A program made the translations under genes and the position numbers. From an uncultured Clostridia bacterium (GTDB taxonomy: Bacteria > Bacillota > Clostridia > Christensenellales > UBA1242): a stretch of DNA of 14,980 nt. Under the pieces are notes generated by a model. It ran no database searches and had not been told where the DNA came from. It was given only the letters and a program-made list of their open reading frames with translations. Of the stretch, positions 7,218 to 14,024 are shown one piece after another (positions within the stretch are counted from its first letter, which is position 1; each line of letters begins with the position of its first letter). The stretch is taken from contig CAMLUY010000008.1 of assembly GCA_946487985.1 (NCBI GenBank), forward strand, positions 1-14,980, written 5' to 3'.

Positions 7218-8465
7218 ATGAAATTGTTTAATACGCCAATAAATGTAATTGGATTCGGTTTTGCAGGCATTGAATGCGCACTATTTCTTGCCGCTCATGG
7301 CAATAGGGTACATATTTTCGGTCATGAAACTCCGCTTGCAAATTGTAATTGCAGCTTTTGCCGCTCTCGTCAAAAATCAAAGCAAGAAGAGCTTTGCCAG
7401 TCGCTCTTGACACGCGAACTGTCACTGCTGGGCTCGCCACTGATTGCAGAAGAGCAGCGCCTTTTGAATACAGGCTATCATGGTTGCATACCGTCAAAGG
7501 TTCTTGAATTTGGCCGCGAACTTGTCAAAAAAAGCAGGAATATAGAGTACTTTGATGCCTGCGTGCATGAATTAAACCCAAAGGAAATCACCATTGTTGC
7601 AACTGGCTCAAACACTGACAGCTGCATGGCGGATTTTCTTACCAAAAAGCTTGGCAGTATGCGCCTTTTGCGAACATCGGCTATCAACCCAATCGTTTGC
7701 AATATCGACCAAACCAAGCTCTATCATAAAGAAGGTGACAATATGCTGTATTTGCCACTTTCATACAACGAATATGTTGATTTTCTCAATGCGGTACTGA
7801 GAATTTGCAACAAACTGGGCAAATTCAGGTTCGTTGAAAATACCGTTGAAGACCTTGTGATCAAGGCTCGCGACGCACTCAAATGCTTTTCATTTGTTCC
7901 GGTATTTCTGCCTGAGCTTGAATCAAGACCTTACGCTGTGGTCAGCCTTTCAACCTGCGATGATGGCTTTGTGATTGAAAACCTTTCGTCAAAACTGCCT
8001 GCCGATTGCCAGCTGGAAATTTTCAGGGCGCTGCCAGGCTTTGAAAATGCAGGCCTTGTTCGCGCTGCTGATGTGATTGACTCTGTGCACATCAATACGA
8101 AATATGTGCTCAACGACTTCAATCAGTGCGTAATGGACGAAAACCTCTTCTTTGCAGGTTCAATCCTTGGTCTGTCAGATTTTGTTGACCGTGTCGCAAG
8201 CGGAATGGCCACCGCAATATGTGTGAACAAATATTCATATGGCCAAAGCATGCTTGCATTGCCAGAAAAATCTTGCATTGGCAAGCTGTGTCACAAAATT
8301 ATTTCCTCAAATCTTCAAAAAAAGAATGAGAATTCGCACAACTATGATATAATATCATCACAGGTGGCTGTCGAGGGGCAGAACAACATTGAAACATTGT
8401 TCAGCACTTCGGTGGACGCACTTGCAAAATACAAGGAGGAGTACATTTATGGAAAGTATGTTTAG
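7218..8465 (+). CDS. Divergent TrmFO-like FAD protein lacking the GCMP catalytic motif
   Basis: 415 aa. The N-terminal dinucleotide fold INVIGFGFAGIE (8-19) binds FAD. PIV near 158-160, SRPYAVVSL (236-244), FRALPGFENAGLVR (269-282) and ENLFFAGSILGLSDFVDRVASGMATA (308-333) follow the pattern and order of TrmFO, the folate- and FAD-dependent enzyme making 5-methyluridine at tRNA position 54. Its place between topA and hslV is also that of Bacillus trmFO. However, the region that in Bacillus reads FEGCMPIEVMA (catalytic C226) is here FVENTVEDLVI (205-215), with no cysteine, and the GPMKPVGL segment is lost. Near the position of C53 there is CNCSFC (43-48), with another Cys at 60. Residues 340-415 are a tail beyond the normal end. 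Orthology is likely; conserved activity is doubtful. The last 17 bases overlap hslV. Start ATG 7218 has AAAGGAG upstream. Confidence 0.75.
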   Translation: MKLFNTPINVIGFGFAGIECALFLAAHGNRVHIFGHETPLANCNCSFCRSRQKSKQEELCQSLLTRELSLLGSPLIAEEQRLLNTGYHGCIPSKVLEFGRELVKKSRNIEYFDACVHELNPKEITIVATGSNTDSCMADFLTKKLGSMRLLRTSAINPIVCNIDQTKLYHKEGDNMLYLPLSYNEYVDFLNAVLRICNKLGKFRFVENTVEDLVIKARDALKCFSFVPVFLPELESRPYAVVSLSTCDDGFVIENLSSKLPADCQLEIFRALPGFENAGLVRAADVIDSVHINTKYVLNDFNQCVMDENLFFAGSILGLSDFVDRVASGMATAICVNKYSYGQSMLALPEKSCIGKLCHKIISSNLQKKNENSHNYDIISSQVAVEGQNNIETLFSTSVDALAKYKEEYIYGKYV

Positions 8466-8988
8466 GGGGACGACCATTTGTGGCGTGAAACGCGATGGAC
8501 ATATTGCTATCGCTGGTGATGGTCAGGTTACCCTTTCAGAAAGCGTAGTTTTCAAATCAAATGCACACAAAGTACGCAGGATTTACAATGACAAAGTTGT
8601 CATCGGCTTTGCTGGCTCTGTCGCAGATGCTTTCAGCCTTTGCGAAAGATTTGAAAATATGCTCAATAAATTTTCAGGGAATCTGATGCGCAGTGCTGTT
8701 GAGCTTGCAGGCACATGGCGTGACGACAAGGCAAGCCGCCAGCTGAACGCAATGATGATTGTTGCAGACAAGGACACCCTTCTCATCGTCAGCGGCACAG
8801 GCGAGGTTATCGAACCTGACGACGATGTTTGCGCGATTGGTTCGGGTGGCAATTACGCACTTGCAGCGGCAAAGGCGCTCAAACAAAACACAGACCTGTC
8901 CGCTCATGAAATCGCAGAAAAAGCCCTTCAAATTGCAGGACAAATTTGCGTATTTACCAACGACCATATTACAGTAGAGGAGGTGTAA
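8449..8988 (+). CDS. hslV: HslV (ClpQ) peptidase subunit of the HslUV protease
   Basis: 179 aa, normal length. N-terminal threonine peptidase of the proteasome-like family: the mature protein should begin at T8 of MESMFRG-TTICGV. AGDGQVTL (22-29), the catalytic-site lysine K41 in AHKVRRIYN, GFAGSVADAF (53-62) and AIGSGGNYALAAAKAL (129-144) are conserved. Twelve subunits form the chamber on which HslU rings dock. Start ATG 8449 has AAGGAGG nine bases upstream; a second ATG at 8458 is in frame but further from the site. Either start leaves extra residues before the threonine, so processing is needed, as in Thermotoga-type HslV. The start lies inside the trmFO end, suggesting translational coupling, and only three bases separate its stop from hslU. 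Confidence 0.96.
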   Translation: MESMFRGTTICGVKRDGHIAIAGDGQVTLSESVVFKSNAHKVRRIYNDKVVIGFAGSVADAFSLCERFENMLNKFSGNLMRSAVELAGTWRDDKASRQLNAMMIVADKDTLLIVSGTGEVIEPDDDVCAIGSGGNYALAAAKALKQNTDLSAHEIAEKALQIAGQICVFTNDHITVEEV

Positions 8989-8991
8989 TCC

Positions 8992-10287
8992 ATGAACATG
9001 ACACCAAGGCAAATAGTTGAGGAACTTGACAAATACATAATCGGCCAGCCAAAGGCAAAGCGTGCGGTGGCAATCGCACTTCGCAACAGATATCGCCGCA
9101 GCCGCCTGCCAAAAGAACTGCGTGAGGAGATCACGCCAAAAAATATTATCATGCGCGGCCCAACAGGCGTAGGCAAAACAGAAATCGCAAGGCGACTTGC
9201 AAGACTTGTTGGTGCGCCTTTTATCAAGGTGGAGGCAACAAAATATACCGAAGTTGGCTATGTTGGCCGTGACGTAGAAAGTATGGTTCGCGATCTTGTC
9301 GAAGTTGCCGTTCGCATGGTCAAAGATGAGCAGGCGCACGAAGTTGAAGCCAAGGTTCAGCCAACGGTTGAAAGAAAACTTGTCGACGCCATCTGTGACG
9401 CAAGGCGTGCTCATGACCAGACGGTTGACAAAACCATAGTCGAAAATGACCTCAAAGAGGGCAAGCTTGAAAATGAGCAGATTGAGGTGTACGTCGCTGA
9501 CACACCAAAGCCAATGGTTGCTATTGGCGGGCCAGAGATCAACCTTGGCTCAGTATTTGATGGGCTTCTTCCTCAAAAGCACAAAAAACGCCACATGACA
9601 GTTGCTCGCGCTCGTGAAATCCTGACGGCTGAGGAGTGCGACAAAATCATCGATAAAGACAACGTTTTTGCCGAGGCAATACGCCGCACCGAAGAGGAGG
9701 GCATCATTTTCATCGATGAAATCGATAAAATCATCGGCAAGGCGGGTGGCTCAAACAATCAGGACGTCTCTCGCGAAGGCGTACAACGCGATATTCTTCC
9801 TATCGTTGAAGGCAGCACGGTTGCGACCAAATATGGCAATGTCAAGACAGACTTCATTCTCTTTATTGCCTCGGGCGCATTCCACGTGTCCAACATTGAA
9901 GACATGATTCCAGAGCTTCAAGGCAGGTTTCCAATTCGCGTAGACCTTGACAACCTGACCAAAGAGGACTTTGTCCGCATCTTGTCAGAAACCAAAAACT
10001 CAGTTACACTTCAATATGCGTCAATCTTGAAAGTTGACAATATCGACCTGAAATTCACCGATGACGCACTTGACGAAATTGCCGAAATGGCTTTCGCTGA
10101 AAATGAAACCAGCGAAAACATTGGCGCGCGCCGCCTGCATACCATCATGGAGGCGCTGCTTGAAGACATATCTTTCAATGCTTCAAACGAGCTGCCAATG
10201 ACAACAGTCAAAATTGACCGCGCCTATGTCCAGAACGCCTTTAAAGAGGTGAAAAAGAAATTTGACCTCAAAAAATACATCTTATAG
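8992..10287 (+). CDS. hslU: HslU (ClpY) AAA+ unfoldase of the HslUV protease
   Basis: 431 aa (E. coli 443). TPRQIVEELDKYIIGQPKAK opens the protein as in all HslU. Walker A GPTGVGKT is at 56-63, the pore loop GYVGRD at 89-94, and the variable I-domain runs from about 105 to 225. Walker B IIFIDEIDK is at 238-246, the arginine-finger region GRFPIRV at 311-317, and sensor-2 NIGARRLHT at 377-384. The C-terminus KKYIL keeps the hydrophobic tail that inserts into HslV and opens its active sites. ATG 8992 has AGGAGGTG six bases upstream. In Bacillus the next gene is codY; here it is tcdA. Confidence 0.97.
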   Translation: MNMTPRQIVEELDKYIIGQPKAKRAVAIALRNRYRRSRLPKELREEITPKNIIMRGPTGVGKTEIARRLARLVGAPFIKVEATKYTEVGYVGRDVESMVRDLVEVAVRMVKDEQAHEVEAKVQPTVERKLVDAICDARRAHDQTVDKTIVENDLKEGKLENEQIEVYVADTPKPMVAIGGPEINLGSVFDGLLPQKHKKRHMTVARAREILTAEECDKIIDKDNVFAEAIRRTEEEGIIFIDEIDKIIGKAGGSNNQDVSREGVQRDILPIVEGSTVATKYGNVKTDFILFIASGAFHVSNIEDMIPELQGRFPIRVDLDNLTKEDFVRILSETKNSVTLQYASILKVDNIDLKFTDDALDEIAEMAFAENETSENIGARRLHTIMEALLEDISFNASNELPMTTVKIDRAYVQNAFKEVKKKFDLKKYIL

Positions 10288-10295
10288 GATAGAGC

Positions 10296-10973
10296 ATGGA
10301 CACTTCAAGAAATGAAATCTTGATTGGCAGTGATGGACAGCAAAAGCTTGCCCGCGCAGCCGTAACCATCGTGGGCACTGGCGGCGTTGGCGGAGCGGTT
10401 GCCCTTCTTCTTTGCCGCGCTGGTGTGGGACGCTTTCGCCTTATCGACTTTGACAAAGTGTCACCATCAAACATCAACAGGCAGGCAGTGGCTTTCCCAG
10501 AAACTATTGGCGAAAACAAGGTTGACGTACTCAAAAAGATCATCAATAAAATCAACCCTGACGCCAAAGTTGACGCCATCTGCCAGCGTGTTTGCGGTGA
10601 CAATCTTCACAACCTTTTCGAGGGTGGCGACAGCGAAATAGTCATCGACGCCATTGACAGCGTGTCAGATAAGCTTGAACTTATTGTCTTTTGCAAGCAG
10701 TCAGGCAAATATATCATTTCAGCCATGGGCGCGGGCAACAGGTTTGACATACCAAACTTTCAGCTGACTGACATCTTCAAAACTCATGATGACGGACTTG
10801 CCAAAATAGTTCGCAAAAAACTGCGCGAAAAGGGTATCCAATCCCTTGATGTAGTTACGTCATTTTCAAAGCCAATAAAGTCGCAGGGCGTTGTTGGCAG
10901 CATATCCTACTATCCAGTCGCTTGCGCAACAGTGCTTGCGGCAGCAGTGGTAAACAGGATAATTTCAAATTAA
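10296..10973 (+). CDS. tcdA: TcdA-like tRNA threonylcarbamoyladenosine dehydratase
   Basis: 225 aa, E1/ThiF-like adenylating enzyme. RNEILIGSDGQQKL (5-18), nucleotide-binding GTGGVGG (27-33), DFDKVSPSNINRQ (51-63), DAIDSVSDK (118-126), MGAGN (144-148) and DIFKTHDDGLAKIVRKKLRE (159-178) follow the CsdL/TcdA pattern rather than ThiF or MoeB, which are longer or carry a zinc CxxC pair. TcdA uses ATP to cyclise t6A at position 37 of ANN-decoding tRNAs. The start lies 8 bases after the hslU stop with only a weak AGGA that overlaps that stop, suggesting translation depends on ribosomes finishing hslU. Last clear member of the trmFO-hslVU operon. Confidence 0.88.
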   Translation: MDTSRNEILIGSDGQQKLARAAVTIVGTGGVGGAVALLLCRAGVGRFRLIDFDKVSPSNINRQAVAFPETIGENKVDVLKKIINKINPDAKVDAICQRVCGDNLHNLFEGGDSEIVIDAIDSVSDKLELIVFCKQSGKYIISAMGAGNRFDIPNFQLTDIFKTHDDGLAKIVRKKLREKGIQSLDVVTSFSKPIKSQGVVGSISYYPVACATVLAAAVVNRIISN

Positions 10974-11027
10974 ATAAATCAAATAAATTTCAATGAAAAG
11001 TTGTTAATAAAAAATAGGAGGGGAAAT

Positions 11028-11336
11028 ATGAAACAAATCAATGAACAGGAGTTTGACCAAGCCATCAAATCGGGCGTAGTGCTTGTTGACTTCTTCGCTA
11101 CATGGTGCATGCCATGCCGCATGATGTCACAAATACTTGAAGGCGTTGCGCCAGAGATTGCTGGCAAGGCTGAAATTTACAAGGTTGACGTTGATGAATG
11201 CGAAAACCTTGCTCGCAAATTTGGCGTTATGTCAATTCCGACACTGGTATTTTTCAAGGACGGCAAAGAAGTTGAAAAACACGTGGGCGTAATGCAGCAC
11301 GCCGACTGCGTCAATACTATTAAAAAATATCTGTAA
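11028..11336 (+). CDS. Thioredoxin with a WCMPC active site
   Basis: 102 aa, a single thioredoxin domain: VVLVDFFATWCMPCRMM (17-33) with redox cysteines C27 and C30, VDVDE (54-58), SIPTLVFFKDGKEV (69-82) with cis-proline P71, and a short C-terminal helix. It is a cytosolic disulfide reductase, no signal peptide. The dipeptide between the cysteines is Met-Pro, not the common Gly-Pro, which should shift the redox potential. ATG 11028 has AGGAGGGG four bases upstream; an earlier in-frame start has no site. It follows tcdA by 54 bases with no terminator between, and may be read from the upstream operon or from a weak TTGCGG-16-GATAAT promoter inside the end of tcdA (10936-10963). Confidence 0.93.
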   Translation: MKQINEQEFDQAIKSGVVLVDFFATWCMPCRMMSQILEGVAPEIAGKAEIYKVDVDECENLARKFGVMSIPTLVFFKDGKEVEKHVGVMQHADCVNTIKKYL

Positions 11337-11372
11337 AATCAAAAAATGTAACTTTTGCTGCACAGTTTTTTT

Positions 11373-11399
11373 CTGCCCTAAAACAGGGCAGTTTTTGTT
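11373..11399 (+). terminator. Intrinsic terminator after thioredoxin
   Basis: CTGCCCT and AGGGCAG pair around AAAAC and are followed by TTTTTGTTT. The reverse strand also ends in an A/T-rich run. Confidence 0.85.
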
Positions 11400-11406
11400 T
11401 AGACTA

Positions 11407-11435
11407 TTGACTTTACCGTGTTTTCGTGATAAAAT
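11407..11435 (+). promoter_or_regulatory. Promoter of iscS-iscU
   Basis: TTGACT (11407-11412), 17-base spacer, TAAAAT (11430-11435) with an extended -10 TGA directly before it. I see no palindrome that would suggest an IscR-type operator. Confidence 0.7.
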
Positions 11436-11457
11436 TGAAAAATAAAAGGGGTAAGAC

Positions 11458-12630
11458 ATGAGAAAAGTATATCTCGACAATGCATCAACAACCTATGTTT
11501 CAAGCGAGGTTCTCGCAGAAATGCTGCCATGCTTTAATGCAATCTATGGCAATTCAAACTCTTTGCACAGCTTTGGCCGTGACGCAATGAGTATTGTTGA
11601 CCGTGCTCGCGACCGTATCGCAACTGCAATCAATGCAGCAAAATCAAATGAAATCTACTTTACATCAGGCGGCACAGAGGCTGACAACTGGGCAATAAAA
11701 GGCATTGCCCATGCCTATGCAAACAAAGGCAAGCACATCATCACCAGCAAAATCGAGCATCACGCCGTGCTTGACGCCTGCAAGCAGCTTGAAGAAGAGG
11801 GGTACGAGGTGACATATCTGTCAGTTGACAGCACTGGCCTTGTCAGCCTTGTTGAGCTTCTTGATTCAATCAGAAAGGACACCACTCTCATTTCAATCAT
11901 GGCAGTCAACAACGAAGTTGGCACAATACAAAACATCAAGGCAATCGCTAAGATCGCGCACGATTATGGCATTCTCTTTCACACTGACGCTGTACAAGCA
12001 CTTGGCGCAATCAGACTTGACGTTCAAGATATGGAAATCGACGCCATGACACTTTCAGCTCACAAAATAAATGGGCCAAAAGGTATTGGCTGCCTGTATC
12101 TGAAAAACGGTGTTCGCATTGAAAACATGATCGTTGGCGGCAACCAAGAGCGCAGCAAGCGTGGCGGAACAGTCAACGTGCCAGCAGTTGCAGGCTTCGG
12201 CAAAGCCGTTGAAATGGCTGTTCGCGACATTACAATCAATCAGCAAAAACTAAGGTCAGAGCGCGACTATTTCATCAGAAGCATTACCGACAAAGTTGAC
12301 TACATCTCAATCAATGGCCACCCTCAGCAAAAGGTTAATGGCATACTCAATATGTCTTTTGAAATGGTTGACAATGAATCACTGCTCATGCTGCTCGATA
12401 TTGACGGCGTTGCAGTTTCTATTGGCTCAGCCTGCACATCAAACTCGGCTCAGCCATCTCATGTTTTGAAGGCAATGGGCTTCGATGATGACCGCATCAA
12501 GTCATCAATTCGAATATCTTTTGGCAAAAACATTAGCCGTGCAGATATTGACTATGCTGTTGATGTGATCGAAAAATCAGTTGCAAAATTACGCTCAATC
12601 TCAGCACTGACCAAAGCAGGGAGGAAATAA
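11458..12630 (+). CDS. iscS: Cysteine desulfurase (IscS/NifS family)
   Basis: 390 aa. PLP enzyme that takes sulfur from cysteine as a persulfide. VYLDNASTTYVS (4-15), TSGGTEADN (69-77), SKIEHHAV (97-104), NNEVGTIQ (151-158), HTDAVQALG (175-183), the PLP lysine K203 in SAHKINGPKGIG, and the persulfide cysteine C326 in SIGSACTSNS are all present. The long cysteine loop SACTSNSAQPSHVL marks group I (IscS/NifS), not SufS. ATG 11458 has AAAGGGG six bases upstream. Two bases separate the stop from iscU, whose ribosome binding site is inside the iscS end. No mnmA or iscR is next to it, although these often are in Firmicutes. Confidence 0.95.
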   Translation: MRKVYLDNASTTYVSSEVLAEMLPCFNAIYGNSNSLHSFGRDAMSIVDRARDRIATAINAAKSNEIYFTSGGTEADNWAIKGIAHAYANKGKHIITSKIEHHAVLDACKQLEEEGYEVTYLSVDSTGLVSLVELLDSIRKDTTLISIMAVNNEVGTIQNIKAIAKIAHDYGILFHTDAVQALGAIRLDVQDMEIDAMTLSAHKINGPKGIGCLYLKNGVRIENMIVGGNQERSKRGGTVNVPAVAGFGKAVEMAVRDITINQQKLRSERDYFIRSITDKVDYISINGHPQQKVNGILNMSFEMVDNESLLMLLDIDGVAVSIGSACTSNSAQPSHVLKAMGFDDDRIKSSIRISFGKNISRADIDYAVDVIEKSVAKLRSISALTKAGRK

Positions 12631-12632
12631 TC

Positions 12633-13028
12633 ATGTACACAAAAGCAATTATTGAAAGATTCAAAAATCCTACTTTTGCTGGCGGCCTTCGCGGAGCAAA
12701 CGGTACAGGCAAGTCAGGCAACAATGACTGCGGTGATGTGGTAAAAATCTATATACTTGTTGATGAAAACGACACCATCACAAACGCACGTTTCAAAGCA
12801 TACGGCGGGGTGGCAACCATCGTTGCCTGTGACGCGGCATGCGAACTTCTGATTGACGCAACCCTTGAAGAAGCCCTCAGCATTCAAGCAACTGATATTC
12901 TTGAAAAAGCTGACGGATTACCAGAGGACAAAGCTTATGCAGCAGCTCTCGCAGAAGAGGCAATCAACAGCGCTGTTGAAGACTTTTACAAAAAGAAAGA
13001 GCGTTCTGCCCGCAAAGCCCAAGAATAA
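12633..13028 (+). CDS. IscU-like protein missing two of three cluster-ligand cysteines
   Basis: 131 aa. The N-terminus YTKAIIERFKNPTFAG and the CGD motif (C33-G34-D35) are those of the IscU/NifU-N Fe-S scaffold. The second ligand, normally FGCG, is replaced by YGGV (57-60) with G59 in the cysteine position; the third, normally KxHCSxLAxEAI, reads KAYAAALAEEAI (100-111), so both its His and Cys are lost. Two cysteines occur instead in the following helix, ACDAAC (C66 and C70). The alignment around them needs no gap, so this is substitution, not a frameshift. The tail 118-131 is Lys/Arg-rich. Its place after iscS, with GGGAGG eight bases before the start, argues for a working partner of IscS, but classical 2Fe-2S assembly on three cysteines is not possible. 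It could instead be a sulfur carrier, a metal-binding variant or a regulator of IscS. Confidence 0.85.
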   Translation: MYTKAIIERFKNPTFAGGLRGANGTGKSGNNDCGDVVKIYILVDENDTITNARFKAYGGVATIVACDAACELLIDATLEEALSIQATDILEKADGLPEDKAYAAALAEEAINSAVEDFYKKKERSARKAQE

Positions 13029-13038
13029 CATATCAAGG

Positions 13039-13092
13039 TCGACCTTGGATGAAAAGCCTTATTTTGATGGCTTCGACAAGGTCGATTTTTTT
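13039..13092 (+). terminator. Terminator after the iscSU operon
   Basis: An outer stem TCGACCTTG/CAAGGTCGA and an inner AAGCC/GGCTT helix are followed by seven T. The -35 box of the next gene begins two bases after the T run. Confidence 0.85.
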
Positions 13093-13093
13093 G

Positions 13094-13122
13094 TTGTAAA
13101 GTTTTTGCTGAGCGAATATATT
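13094..13122 (+). promoter_or_regulatory. Promoter of the YtxH-like gene
   Basis: TTGTAA (13094-13099), 17-base spacer, TATATT (13117-13122). Confidence 0.55.
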
Positions 13123-13161
13123 TTGTAAATTTGCGCAAACTATTTGCAAAGGAGGTTACAA

Positions 13162-13428
13162 ATGAAAGAACTCATGATGCTCATGGGCTTTGGCGCAGGC
13201 ATGGTCGCAGGTGCAATGCTTTACAAATATTCAAAATGCACCAAAAAGATGGTTGACCAGGCAGAAAAAAAGGTGATGCAAGAAGCTGAAAAGATGGAAA
13301 AGCAAGCCCAGCAAGGCATTGAAAATCTCGCCGATAAAGCCGAACAAAAAGTTGACAAGCTTGAACAAAAAATGAAAAAAGGCTTGAAAAAAGCAGAAAA
13401 TAAGCTGATGCCTCAAAAATCAGAATAA
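13162..13428 (+). CDS. Small YtxH-like membrane-anchored coiled-coil protein
   Basis: 88 aa. A short glycine-rich hydrophobic segment, LMMLMGFGAGMVAGAMLY (4-21), is followed by a lysine/glutamate-rich amphipathic region (about 25-85) with heptad-like repeats such as QAEKKVMQEAEKMEKQAQQ and ADKAEQKVDKLEQKM. This is the layout of YtxH-type general-stress proteins: a glycine-zipper membrane anchor with a long helical tail. Composition gives most of the resemblance, so homology is not certain. ATG 13162 has AAAGGAGG six bases upstream, one of the strongest sites in the window, so high expression is likely. Own promoter and terminator; monocistronic. Confidence 0.75.
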   Translation: MKELMMLMGFGAGMVAGAMLYKYSKCTKKMVDQAEKKVMQEAEKMEKQAQQGIENLADKAEQKVDKLEQKMKKGLKKAENKLMPQKSE

Positions 13429-13436
13429 TAAAGAGA

Positions 13437-13466
13437 AAAATTCCCGAAGAACTCGGGAATTTTTTT
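13437..13466 (+). terminator. Terminator after the YtxH-like gene
   Basis: TTCCCGA and TCGGGAA pair around AGAAC, preceded by five A and followed by seven T; symmetric, so it may also stop minus-strand transcripts. Confidence 0.88.
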
Positions 13467-13534
13467 ATCTTAAACTTTTTGTAAAATATTTTTATCAGTA
13501 AAGGCCATTGTTTTTCAAAAAAGAAATTATGTGT

Positions 13535-13560
13535 CAAAAAAGCAGGCGCTTTTGCCTGCT
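13535..13560 (-). terminator. Terminator of the SRP RNA gene
   Basis: On the minus strand AGCAGGC and GCCTGCT pair around AAAAGC and are followed by six T. Confidence 0.88.
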
Positions 13561-13564
13561 TGAA

Positions 13565-13840
13565 TATTCAAGGCCGAGAACTTGATTTGATATGAAATCA
13601 CCAACTGCCTTACCAAACCTGCGCTCCACCAAAGCAACCTTACATCACATCAAAGTGCCCTCTTAATGCTGCTGCCGTCAGGCTCTGACATGGTTCAAAG
13701 GTTTTGATTGCATAAGACCTTGATTTCATCACGCACATCTGATACACATCTTTGACAAAATCAAACCGCTCTCAAGCGTTCGATCCCACTATAGCGGATT
13801 GTGGGTTACAGAGCACCGCTATCTCTCCATCTATCTCGAC
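13565..13840 (-). ncRNA. ffs: Signal recognition particle RNA, large bacterial type
   Basis: About 276 nt, the size of Bacillus scRNA (about 270); the 3' end is estimated from the terminator. The S-domain tip at 13668-13689 (minus strand) reads GTCAG...AGCAGC, preceded by GAACCAT and followed by ATTAAG, as in Bacillus. The 5' Alu domain is also present: GATAGCGGTGCTCTGTAACC, the CCCAC/GTGGG helix and TCCGCTATAG lie in about 13775-13825, with the conserved TGTAA at 13806-13810. Further 3' GGTTGC matches the Bacillus 3' arm. The RNA scaffolds Ffh and targets nascent membrane proteins to the translocon. The tip differs from the standard: the loop is TGAC (13677-13680) and the closing stem GCC/GGC instead of TCC/GGA, a paired change that keeps the helix. 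Promoter and terminator flank it well. Confidence 0.93.
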
Positions 13841-13846
13841 AATATC

Positions 13847-13875
13847 ATTTTAACATAACAGCTTGCATTTTGCAA
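13847..13875 (-). promoter_or_regulatory. Promoter of the SRP RNA
   Basis: Minus strand TTGCAA (13875-13870), 17-base spacer, TAAAAT (13852-13847). It predicts initiation at G 13840. Confidence 0.7.
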
Positions 13876-13945
13876 TAAAAAATTCACAAAAAGCTGCAAA
13901 ATTTATCAAAATTTGCTTTTTCTTTTCAATTTGGCTTTCAAAAGT

Positions 13946-13975
13946 TTGTTTTTTTTGTCTGCCATATGTTATCAT
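13946..13975 (+). promoter_or_regulatory. Promoter of the HEPN/CBS gene
   Basis: TTGTTT (13946-13951), 18-base spacer, TATCAT (13970-13975) with an extended -10 TGT before it. An inverted repeat, TTGTCT (13956-13961) with AGACAA (13977-13982), spans the -10 and could be an operator. Confidence 0.45.
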
Positions 13976-14024
13976 AAGACAACGGCTTGTTTTTTATGCA
14001 AGCACGCTTATTTACGGAGCGTAC

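Noticed and set aside
8674..9414. 246-codon minus-strand frame across hslV and hslU
   Set aside because: It is antisense to two highly conserved genes, rich in Cys and His as expected for a shadow frame, and lacks a start signal.
13863..14024. Hydrophobic 54-residue N-terminal extension of the HEPN/CBS protein
   Set aside because: It overlaps the SRP RNA promoter and the gene's own promoter; ATG 14025 has a GGAG site. The hydrophobic look comes from T-rich DNA.
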